Origin: Astropecten irregularis
Lineage: Eukaryota; Echinodermata; Asteroidea; Paxillosida; Astropectinidae
Assembly: GCA_963971285.1 (NCBI GenBank)
Contig: OZ020254.1
Coordinates: 12,586,001 to 12,650,000 of the forward strand
DNA length: 64,000 nucleotides
Reading direction: 5' to 3'
Shown piece by piece: positions 50,101-64,000 of this stretch. The notes beneath the pieces were generated by a model. It was given only the letters and a program-made list of their open reading frames with translations. It made no database searches and had not been told where the DNA came from. The translations under genes and the position numbers were made by a program. Each line of letters begins with the position of its first letter. Positions within the stretch are counted from its first letter, which is position 1.

Positions 50101-51670
50101 CGGCCTGGTGCCTGGTTCTTTCCCGGGGTTTCTCGCTGACAAAGTCAAAAGCCGTTGCATTACAAGGCCCTGTCACTACATCTACAACATCTCAGTGGAC
50201 TATGTCCCCCGATGTTAGACGCAAATTCGACCATGGATTTGACTTAAAAAAAAGTTCAAAGCCCCCTTTGCAAGGCGGTCCACATTCACAGTGTATAAAA
50301 AAAAAAATAATAAAGTACAGTCAGGTACCTCTTATGCGTACGCTTTCCTATGCAAACTTTGCACAAGGAGGTTAGGTACCCGACACGTGAACTTTTACAG
50401 GAAATTGCTTCTTCTTTTTTTACCCTGAATATACGGAGGTCTCAATATGCCCAGCCACAAGTTGGCATTTAAGGAGTTGAGGGTATTTTACGTTTTGTTT
50501 CATAATCATGGGATGCCACGCCAATTCAGAGATTTAAAACAAATTTCATTAGCTGCCATAACTTGAAAAGAATGTTTAAAGTCTTTGTGGATACAGCATA
50601 TCCAACAGAAGTACATGTAGGCCTATGTGGTCAAAAAACATTATTTATTTAGGGGAGCCTATTTGTTATGCACAAAACAAATTTATGTATTGAATGCAGT
50701 ACGCCTCATTGCTCAATGACCTATTTTGTGGGTTTTGCAGATATGGGGCAATTAATTCACTTGGCCTCTTATGCAACAGATGGGTTCGATTGTATTTTAT
50801 TTTTGTATTTATTTTATTCTGACCATGGAGGTAGAAATACTATCTCCATGTACTGACCAATAGGCCTACCAGCTGATCTTGCGTGTAGTGGTCAAGCAGA
50901 CCATAATGTAGATATCGAACGCAATGGCGTAGACAGGTCCTGAGAAATGGTATTCTCTCGCTGGGTCGTACTTTTATATGCACAATTAAATTTTGGGGGC
51001 GTACCCACAGACATAAAAACCACCCGGCCCCGCCCCGAGACCATTAATTATTTTGGAGAGCAATACAGGTATGTGGCCCTTTTTAGACCCCGTAGACTTG
51101 TTCATAAAATTCACACGTGCACGGAATGAATTTGACTCGAGTGCGCGGCGAAAGCGAAAGTCAAAATAAATCCCTCCAGTGACATGTGTTTACTATGGTG
51201 GCGCAGAAGGGACATCGCACATCACAAATATTTGCAAACATCGTACATCGTAAATATGTTTGCAAATATTTGTGAATTGTGATGTACGATTTTTCGTACA
51301 TCACAAATATATGCGCAGATATTTGTGATGTGCGATGTTTGCACATCACAAATATTTGCAAACATCGTACATCACAAATATGTTTGCAGATATTTGTGAT
51401 GTACGACTGTCGTACATCACAAATATGTTTGCAGATATTTGTGATGTGCGATGTCCCTCCTGCGCCACCATAGTTTCCTGCAGGTCTATGGTAAAACTAA
51501 AATCACCAGTTCCTGTCCTGCGGCCGATAAAATCAAGGGGACATTTTCGTTTGGATATAGTTCGCAGAAGGTGTGCCTTATCTTCAGTAGACCTTGAACT
51601 TATAAAAACTCAGCTTGTTGTGAAGTGTAGTGTGACTTTTTTGGCCTGTATAACTAGACGAGTTTGCAAG
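50101..51670. promoter_or_regulatory. Divergent intergenic region, TAPP/SRCR
   Basis: Head-to-head spacing of about 1.6 kb between the TAPP 5' region and the SRCR start codon. No exon recognised. A striking foldback lies at 51192-51474. Promoter function is inferred from position alone. Confidence 0.4.
51192..51474. mobile_element. 283-bp foldback array upstream of SRCR gene
   Basis: Terminal inverted repeats ACTATGGTGGCGCAG and CTGCGCCACCATAGT bound repeated hairpins made of GTACATCACAAATAT and ATATTTGTGATGTACG. Nearly every segment is complementary to another, giving several possible cruciforms. It ends 197 bp before the ATG at 51671. Confidence 0.9.
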
Positions 51671-51755
51671 ATGAGTGTTTCGCGGGTGTCTTCGCGCCAA
51701 GCATGGCTTTTGAAAATGCTGGCAATAGTGTGCCTCCTTTTCCAAATTGGAGTAG
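51671..51755 (+). CDS. SRCR gene exon 1: signal peptide
   Basis: ATG at 51671, Arg/Lys-containing n-region (MSVSRVSSRQAWLLK), hydrophobic core MLAIVCLLFQIGV, donor GTAAGT-like GTAAGT in phase 1. Cleavage is expected near the exon junction. Confidence 0.85.
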
Positions 51756-54700
51756 GTAAGTTAGACAATTACCTAAAAAATGTGTGTTAAAATGCAACTC
51801 TTACACACCCACATTTCAATGCGGAAATGATTGAGGGGAGAATTTGTTTAAAATGTAATGTTCAATTTTAAATCGGTAATGGTAAAATTATGTGTTGACC
51901 AAACTTTATTACCTCCTCCATTTCTTTTTCCATTATCATGGAGGTATTTCTAGTTCTACCTCCATACTTTAGGTAATCCTGGGTTTTTAGGTGCCTAAAT
52001 TATGTACATACAACTTCAGCCAACTCATCCCATGCATAGCACACTGTCATGGAGGGCCAAAAATGTCAAAAATTATTTAGGCACCTAAAACCCAGGATTA
52101 CCATACTTTATTCATAATCAACCCCGAGCATGGAGGAAAGACTAGATTTAATTGGCATTCGAATCGAAGATAACTTATCAAATAGGCTATATCCACACAA
52201 GGGAAATACTGAATTCAGTCAGTTTCCCTCGTGGTTATTTTTCAGTCAGTTTCACGTTTCCCTTGTGCCGTTGTGGTTATTTTTCAGTCAGTTTCCCTTG
52301 CCTTGTGGTTATTTGATGATTATATTAATTAAAAAGCTATGTACTGTTCTCAGGTTGTATTGCTGCGAGTATCAATAAAATGATCCCTGGGATTTAGCAA
52401 TATGTGCGTGGTTTCATGGCTTCTAGTTCTATTCTGACTGTCTAACGAACAAAGATAATTGACTAGTTTTACTATAGGGACACCACCAATGTAGTGCTGG
52501 ATAGCTCAGTTGGTAGAGTGCCTGGCTGTACTGTATTCAGGAGGTCTCCGGTCCAAATCCCACTCCAATCGCATTTCAATGAATTTGAAACTATTGTTAG
52601 TTTAAACTAACAATAATTAGCTCTAGCATTAGCCCATAACTCCTGTTGCTACATGTGATCAAATTATCTTTTTATAAATGAGATATTTGGATTCAGAGGC
52701 TTAGCATATACCGGTACTTTATTTTCTAACCCTCAAATTCATACAGGTCAGAATGATGGCGAGGTCCGACTTGTTTCAACGAGACCAGGATATGGCATAA
52801 CACGTGTGGAGATCTACCACTCGGGCTCCAATTCCTGGGGACCAGTCTGTGCAGAGAACTGGGCACTTCGTGAATCCCTGGTAATCTGCATCCAACAGGG
52901 CTTCAGATTTGTGAGTGGATTTTACAGAGAGTCAGTGGGCGTGGTCACGGCTGTTAGGCTCGCAGATGTTAAGTGTGAAGGCAATGAGGGATCCCTTTTG
53001 GATTGCCAGCATAGCCAGTTTGGAGTTAGCAGGGAGTGTACTGCCGGAGTTGTGACACTCCGTTGCAATGACGAACAAGGTAATAATGCTTTGTGATTTC
53101 ATTTAGTTGAGTTGCGATCAGTGGCGGATCTAGCTTTTTGCTAAGGGGGGGGGGGGGGGGGGTTTACCCGGAGTGAAATTTTGTAGCCAGGCACTGCGAG
53201 GGTGGAAGCTCAATCGGACATAGAGTCACGAGAAAATTGCGAAAAATCAACCCGATTTTTCTTATGAAATAGAAAGAATGGTTTTGATCTTACCCCCAGA
53301 TCAAAAATGTTTTTGGTCTCTGTATGTTTGACTAATTTCTGGATAAATACAGCATTTCAGGCAGAAATATTTGTACGGTATGTTTCTATCAGCACCATCC
53401 TCATATCCTGAAAGTGATGTAAATCATCTGTGAACATTTTTGTTTGGGCATGTTACCAGGTTGTCTTAATATTTTGTCCGATCACTATAAACATGCTAAA
53501 AGTATTCCCTTGAGATGAAGCCAATTTGTCTCAATCTATTAAACCATGAGCTGTCTATCTGTGTTCAGTGTTGTTATGTAGACAAGATTTTAGAGGAATC
53601 CTAACTTCCAAGGGTAGAAGTGAAGGGAAGTACTTCGTATCTGATTGTGACTACCGTGTTTGCATAATAATAGTTTTTACATTTGCTTTCCCTTTCAGTT
53701 GGGACAGTCATACTCCGTGGTGGCGAATCTTTCTCTGAAGGGAGAGTCGAGATCCGATTTGAATTTGGGAATGACACAATCATTTACACCATCTGTGATG
53801 ATGGCTGGGATTTAGAAGATGCCCAGGTTGTCTGCACTGGTGAGGATCGGACGCCCTATGACTCCGCCCTCCAAGCTGTCGGGGGATCCTACTTTGGGGA
53901 GTATCCTGACGCCTGGACTGACCAACGTTTCGACGGGTTCCTGACATCAGGAGTGCAGTGTAACTCTTCCTATAGCAACATGCTAAAATGCCCCAATTCA
54001 GGATGGTTCCCAAAGAATTGCCCAAGTGGGAAGAATGCTGGTGCCATCTGCAAGAGATTCAATGGTACTATAATCACGGAAATGTTTAATATTTAACTGG
54101 TCTTTTTTATTTCGGGGATTTATTTATTATGAACAAGTTTAAAGGATATTTTGAAAGCTTGTATTTGTCAAGCAGTTCAGGTTCAGGTTTAGGTTTATTT
54201 CTAAACTATTAAATAATGTTACTGAAAAGTGAACAAAGAAAAATTGACTGGAGCGGGATTCGAACCGGCGACCTCCTGAACACCGTGGATCGTTTCAATG
54301 ATACACGCTGCCTGTATCATTGAAACGATCCCTGGGCGGTGTGTGCGTGGTTTTGTGGCTTCTGACTGCCAAACGAACAACGATAATTGACTACTGGGGT
54401 CACCACCAACGAAGGGCTGGATAGCTCAGTTGGTAGAGCGCCTGTACGGTGTTCAGGAGGTCGCCGGTTCGAATCCCGCTCCAGTAAATTTTTCTTTGTT
54501 CACTTTTCAATGTCTATTATAATGTTATTATAGTATACATTGAGTACATTATAATATCTAAGGTAAGATGTATGAGGAGGTCAGACAAGAAGCCGGAGCT
54601 TGTACAGAGGTCTGTAATATTTGTTAAATTATTGAAGCTAAAAAGACTACAAATGCAATGAAGTTGGCACAATTAGTTTAAAATCATGTAAATCAAACAT

Positions 54701-56663
54701 TTTGTTTTTAATTCAATACAGAAAAGTACAGGGTTGATGTTGCACTTTTTGCTGGATCGTCCCAGTTCAATGGTGCAGTGAAGGTTAACCAGCCAGCCAG
54801 CAACCAGCCAGCTGGTTCTATTTGTGACAGTAACTACGGCTGGTCCTTGAGTGAAGGTGATGTCGTCTGCCGCTCTCTGGGTTATGGTTACGCCCTTGAC
54901 GTGTCACGTGTGAACACCACTTGGAAGCCAGCCCTCACCAACGTGCGTTGCGATGGTAACGAGGAATCGCTGACCCAGTGCTTTCGGGGTGGAACTTGCT
55001 ACCAGAATGGCAAATTAGCTACCACTGTCAACTGCAGTGGACCAGTAGGTGAGGGTGTGCTAATGTGACAGGGTTAATTCCTAGTTCATTTCAAACTTTC
55101 AACTGGTTCAAGAGGCAGCTTCTTGCCTACAATAGGCCTTATTCATGGCATATCAATTTTGCCACCTCCCTTGTATACCCTTCAGAAAAGGTAACACAAA
55201 TTCTAAAATAAAATGTGTTCGAGACTATTTTGAATCCAAGCCTTGGTTTGATTGCACTGCTTCAAATCCAGGATGGATATGCTCCGTGAATAAGGCGCCC
55301 ATAAGTTTTGTATTCATTTTTGATACATGTTGCAATGCCTCAGAATACATTTTCTATTCATTCACCATGGCAATATATTCAAAGATCTTTTGATTGGTTG
55401 ATCGAGTGACCAATTAATTACAAAATGGTGAGATGTCCGAGGGTGCCATTTGCCGGCCTGCCCTGCTGTTCAAAGTCAATATTTTGTTCATCCTACATTC
55501 CAAAAAAGTCTTCAGAATTGGCTCGGAGTTCAAAAGACGAAAGAAAACAGCAACTCAAGTTTCACATAAGGTGTTGTTTTTACTTGCCTCGTTCATGAAA
55601 TGCAATATAGATTAATTTCTTTTAGATCGGTTTCTTCCTTTGTAAATGTGGCACACCTCATATCTGCATCTGTATCTGTTGGCTAGTCTACTACACAAAT
55701 GCCATCATACAAGACTATCATGTGCAGGTGCGCTGAATGGAGCTGGACGTTGATTTTTAAATTGTTACTCTTATTATTGTTCACCTAACAGCTGCAGATC
55801 ATAATCCCTTGCAAATCACTAACGGTCTGGGCATGAGAAGTGACAGAGGCCTGCTTCGTATCTACAGAGATGGACGCTGGGGAACCATCTGCAACAAGAG
55901 CTGGACTATGGCAAATGCAGAGGTGGTTTGTCGGCAACTCGGTTACAAATCAGTCGTCACCTACTTTGACAGCTGGACTGGGCGTGGGCCCATTTTCCTG
56001 AGTAACGTCCGCTGTGATGGGTCTGAGCAGCAATTGAACCAATGTGAACATGACGGCTTGGGCATCCATGATAATTGCACTCATGTCATGGATGTTGCAT
56101 TGCAGTGTGGGGCAGCATCAAAAATAGCAGGTCAGTACAACGTTTATCAAGTAGACTTTTAATGAAATTGTGAACACTTTGAGTTTTAAAAGTGAACAAA
56201 TTTGAAAAGTTATTCATCGTGGTGGATATAACACGATGTTGTCTCCAACAAAAGGGAAGGCAGTCCATTTGACCTACGTACATTGGTAACCAAACAATTT
56301 GAATGTCCCAATCATTGTTGTGTTAAGAAGATGATGAAAATGAGAAATGAAACCTGCACCAAAACTAAAATAGGACCTTTCTCAAGGAACGTAACACATC
56401 TTGGCCATGTACTTCTCAAATCTTTTGCTTATTGCAAGGGTGTGAATTTTCAGAAAAAATCCTGATTTTATTTTTTTTTGCCTCAGTTTGCCTGTGCAGA
56501 AGTATAGGAAATGTATGATTTCGGTTGTTGGGGCTATATGCTTTCAGGTTTTTTATGCAAGTACATAATAATCACAGCCTTGTAATTGTTTGTTTCATTT
56601 TTCCTAGTTAATGGCATTATGATGGGAATGATCATCATGGCAGCTCTCATTGGTAAGGAGTGA
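51671..56663 (+). CDS. Secreted/membrane protein with four SRCR domains
   Basis: Six exons, all joined in phase 1: a signal peptide, four SRCR domains (111, 122, 109 and 113 codons per exon) and a short hydrophobic end, about 500 residues in total. Each domain has exactly six cysteines, with the C1 and C4 positions of eight-cysteine domains missing, which is the group A pattern. In mammals group A domains are split over two exons and group B are single-exon; here each six-Cys domain is one exon. SRCR proteins bind microbial or endogenous ligands and are greatly expanded in echinoderms, so an immune recognition role is plausible but unproven. The C-terminal hydrophobic stretch is too short for a confident membrane span, and its exon also has a usable donor. 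Confidence 0.88.
52210..52600 (+). repeat. tRNA-derived SINE, family 1
   Basis: Preceded by three CAGTCAGTTTCCCTYGTGGT copies. The tRNA-like part is GATAGCTCAGTTGGTAGAGT with CTCCGGTCCAAATCCCACTC. Aligns with 22950-23240. Confidence 0.72.
52747..53079 (+). CDS. SRCR gene exon 2: SRCR domain 1
   Basis: 333 bp, acceptor TTCATACAG, donor GTAATA, phase 1-1. Begins GQNDGEVRLVSTRPGYGITR; landmarks SWGPVCAENW, VKCEGNEGSLLDC and VTLRC. Six cysteines. Confidence 0.93.
53205..53462 (+). mobile_element. TTAA MITE family B, truncated
   Basis: Interior words AGCTCAATCGGACATAGAGT, TTTCTGGATAAATACAGCAT and CACCATCCTCATATCCTGAA match the family. Both termini are missing. A CAGTGGCGGATCTAG end of a hAT-like element lies just upstream at 53120. 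Confidence 0.65.
53699..54064 (+). CDS. SRCR gene exon 3: SRCR domain 2
   Basis: 366 bp, acceptor TTCCCTTTCAG, donor GTACTA (weak), phase 1-1. Landmarks GRVEIRFEFGN, ICDDGWDLEDAQVVC and GVQCNSSYSNMLKC. Six cysteines, with a longer insertion before the third. Confidence 0.9.
54229..54502. repeat. Inverted pair of SINE family 1 tRNA-like halves
   Basis: Arms 54229-54286 and 54446-54502 are near-perfect reverse complements covering the B-box half (GATTCGAACCGG and CCGGTTCGAATC). Inside is a perfect 19-bp-arm hairpin (54287-54305 and 54313-54331). It lies in the intron between SRCR domains 2 and 3. Confidence 0.85.
54722..55048 (+). CDS. SRCR gene exon 4: SRCR domain 3
   Basis: 327 bp, acceptor AATTCAATACAG, donor GTGAGG, phase 1-1. 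Landmarks GSICDSNYGWSLSEGDVVC, NVRCDGNEESLTQC. Contains a tandem NQPASNQPA stretch. Six cysteines. Confidence 0.92.
55049..55791 (+). other. SRCR intron, no feature seen
   Basis: 743 bp without recognisable repeats or exons. Confidence 0.6.
55792..56130 (+). CDS. SRCR gene exon 5: SRCR domain 4
   Basis: 339 bp, acceptor TTCACCTAACAG, donor GTCAGT, phase 1-1. The most canonical domain: RIYRDGRWGTICNKSW, ANAEVVCRQLGY, GPIFLSNVRCDGSEQQL, ALQC. Six cysteines. Confidence 0.94.
56608..56663 (+). CDS. SRCR gene exon 6: hydrophobic C-terminus
   Basis: Acceptor TTTTTCCTAG, phase 1. Encodes VNGIMMGMIIMAALIGKE and TGA (56661-56663). A consensus donor, G/GTAAGG, sits at 56652/56653, so a longer form with a downstream exon, possibly completing a membrane span, is possible. 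Confidence 0.65.
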
Positions 56664-57124
56664 GAAGCATCCAACAAATGAACAGTTAATGGCATGGACG
56701 ACTAGTGACTGATGACATTAGGCCTATTGTATAAAGATTTGGGCACCAACTCAGCATAGCCCGTTTTCTTGGAACATTTTAGTATTTTACCTGAAAATGA
56801 ACAATCTTGTTATGTTTACACCCCTTCACGCTTACAATTACCCAGTCCCATCACTGAGTAAATTCACATCTGAAACAATTCTTTCAAATAGTTTGAAAAG
56901 ATCTAAGCGTGTTTTGTGCACACACAAAAAATTATAAAACCAGAGAAACATATAAATGAATTTATAAAGAAAATATACAATAATGAGTGTCAAAAACAAA
57001 GTGCAAAAGCGAAGATAAAAATTTAAAAAGAATTTTTATGCGAGTAATTGTATACGTGTTTCCTCTTGGCTTGGCTGCTACCCATTTATGGTGCTTCACT
57101 GGTTATAAGGCTTAAATTTCCATA

Positions 57125-57567
57125 TACAGGGTGTCCCAAAAAAAACCGCAACACTTGTGTCGAGAACTTTTATATAAAAATTGAACTGTTTATAACTTCA
57201 AGATTCAGATATGTGATACAACTATGTCTTGGCTATCACCATGTAGAATTTGAGCAAAATTGGACTAAAATTTAGTGAAAAAACTAAGACTAAATTACGC
57301 AACCTCAAAACCCGATTTTCATCTTTCATTCATACACATTATGTGTGTATTGACCACTATGCGTGTTATGCTTACAAATTTGTTTTTAAGGAGTACTCCT
57401 TCAATTGGTCATATTTTCGCCAATTTCAGCCCCAATATGCTTAAATTGTACATGGTGATAGCCAAGACAAGGCTGTATCACATATGTGAATCTTGAAGTG
57501 ATAAACCGTTTTATTTTAACATAATGGGTCTCGACACAGTGTTGCGTTTTTTCTGGGACACCCTGTA
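57125..57567. mobile_element. Mariner-like foldback MITE, copy 2
   Basis: TA, CAGGGTGTCCCAAAAAAAAC, long arms with CTTCAAGATTCAGATATGTG and complement, then TTTTTTCTGGGACACCCTG, TA. Same family as 42028-42500. Confidence 0.8.
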
Positions 57568-57829
57568 TACGTTTGACATTTGCAATAGCTTGTGTATTAA
57601 TCAACTAATCATGATTATGACATGATTATAGTAAAACTGAACAATTCCAGCATATATCATAGTGTAGATCTGTTAGTATCTTATGTTTCTATTTTCTTTC
57701 TATAAATTCATTGCTTTGCATTTTGAATGAATTAAAGTACTTGCCATATGCCTGTGTGCTATTATTACACAAGATTTTACAAAGACATAGTTTTAATCAT
57801 TTTAAATAAACATTTTTACAACTTGAAAT

Positions 57830-58172
57830 TTAAAAGTACTATTATACTTTGGTAGCATATATACCATACCAAAACAGAAATTTTCCACATTTACCTATAA
57901 CTTAAAGGTAAAAAGATGGTAGAAACATATACCATTACATATTGTTCTGCCTGAAATGATGAAAAGAGTAAATCCAATGACCAAAAACAGTTTTTATTTC
58001 AGGGAGATCAAAACTCCAGTGGGGAATAGATTTGAAAATACCATGAGTGTTTTCCACTGTTTTCTCAAAAAGTGGGCGCCATATTGGACTGGAAATTTCA
58101 CAGATGACTGATACAGTATCCTTTTTATATCTTTTTTTGCTCATGAATCTTTGACAAAAAACAAATTATGAA
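57830..58172 (+). mobile_element. TTAA MITE family A
   Basis: It starts TTAAAAGTACTATTATACTT and carries ACCAAAACAGAAATTTTCCA, TGTTCTGCCTGAAATGATGA and TTTTCTCAAAAAGTGGGC. The right end is eroded. Confidence 0.68.
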
Positions 58173-59014
58173 ATTTGATTAGACATTTCATGCCTTTTAA
58201 GAGTTAAATGTAGTAAATGACTTAGCCATGAGTCATTAATTAACTTTGCAAGCTTTGTTTGATGTTTGATCTGTATATAAAGGACTAGTACTGTATTTCC
58301 AACATCATGGGAACACTTGAACTCTTTACCAGCATAATTATGATTATTAACTGAATTATTATCATGATTATCATCATTAAATTTATACCAATTAATCACT
58401 AAGTTGTATTTTAAAATTTGATCATGAGATTTTTCACTGAGCAATTTTATTATTTTCTACATCAACTAAAGCTTGTTTGATTACTTTAATTTTAAGACTT
58501 CAAATTAAATCATTAAATATTGGGTTTTTTTTAATGACCAAAGATAATGAAGAAATAAAACGTACTATTATGCAATCACTCAAAAATGATTTGATGGAAC
58601 TTCAATTTATTGTACGTAGTTATAAGTGCAAAGTGTGAAATTAATTTTATGCAAATTATTTTGTCACCCATCAGTGAATGCAATGATTTAATAAAGTTCA
58701 CAGATCAAATTGAATTGGGAGAAATAATCAGATTAATTGATCATGTTATCACTAATGGGATAAAGTCTTTCATTATGCAAATAATAGGCTTTTCTTAATC
58801 TTGATGATGGAAGCTGGTCGCTTATTATGACGAGGGGTCCTAATGTTGAAAGGATTAAAGCTAGTCTAATTTAATTATTTGGAACGCCCTCACTCGGTGC
58901 ATGTGAAATCAACTTCCACGGTCCATCACATCAAAAAGACAAAAAAAATACTCTGGTCGATAAATCAACTAGTCTACAAAAGTCTACTAACGAGAGCAAA
59001 TTTCATATTTCACA

Positions 59015-64000
<4,986 letters not shown>

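Larger units (their letters stand above)
56664..59014. other. Intergenic region, SRCR to TEX261
   Basis: AT-rich. It holds a mariner-like foldback (57125) and a family A MITE (57830). AATAAA occurs near 57803. The TEX261 promoter must lie near 58800-59010, but no specific motif is convincing. Confidence 0.55.

Noticed and set aside
51279-51790. Open frames with repeated T-N-I-C-A-D-I-C-D-V peptides
   Set aside because: They are translations of the foldback array. The downstream part overlaps the SRCR signal-peptide exon in another frame.
54413-54486. tRNA gene (GGATAGCTCAGTTGGTAGAGC ... GGTTCGAATCCCGC)
   Set aside because: A and B boxes are good, but the anticodon arm does not form a normal 5-bp stem with a 7-nt loop, and near-identical sequence recurs with constant non-tRNA flanks (22950, 52210, 14030). 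It is a SINE head.

Overview
The window is animal (eukaryotic) genomic DNA. Genes are split into short exons with GT-AG introns, intron phases agree from exon to exon, and most of the sequence is intron or intergenic DNA full of short non-autonomous transposons. A clustered SRCR gene, an EGF-repeat gene with phase 1-1 cassette exons, clear TAPP (PLEKHA1/2) and TEX261 orthologues, and frequent 'AGGCCTA' words suggest an invertebrate deuterostome, most likely an echinoderm such as a sea star. That assignment is inference.

Layout. (1) 1-5750 (+/-): no gene recognised; TTAA-flanked MITEs and a large direct duplication. (2) 5751-13599 (+): 3' part of a secreted or membrane EGF-repeat gene. Nine EGF exons, one carrying a frameshift, are followed by a cysteine-containing C-terminal region of about 224 residues that I do not recognise; the 5' end is not seen. 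(3) 13600-20835: intergenic repeats, including a textbook hAT MITE. (4) 20836 to about 50100 (-): a TAPP-type tandem PH-domain adaptor gene, with both PH domains, linker exons, two candidate alternative C-terminal exons and one or two candidate untranslated first exons. (5) 51671-56663 (+): a gene encoding a signal peptide, four six-cysteine SRCR domains and a short hydrophobic C-terminus, head-to-head with the TAPP gene. (6) 59015 to beyond 64000 (+): TEX261 (SVP26 family) ER-Golgi membrane protein, five exons seen, the last exon outside the window.

The four genes do not form an operon and have unrelated roles: extracellular EGF and SRCR proteins, a PtdIns(3,4)P2-binding cytosolic adaptor, and a COPII cargo adaptor. 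The genes are ordinary families. The unusual material is (a) the orphan C-terminal domain of the EGF gene, (b) the frameshifted EGF cassette, (c) single-exon six-cysteine SRCR domains, (d) alternative TAPP C-termini with different predicted PDZ ligands, and (e) many foldback elements, notably a 283-bp self-complementary array just upstream of the SRCR start codon, a perfect 46-bp-arm palindrome near the TAPP 5' end, and paired inverted arrays of a 16-bp repeat in TEX261 intron 1.

All exon calls were made by eye from splice sites, phase continuity and family resemblance. No search or alignment program was run.
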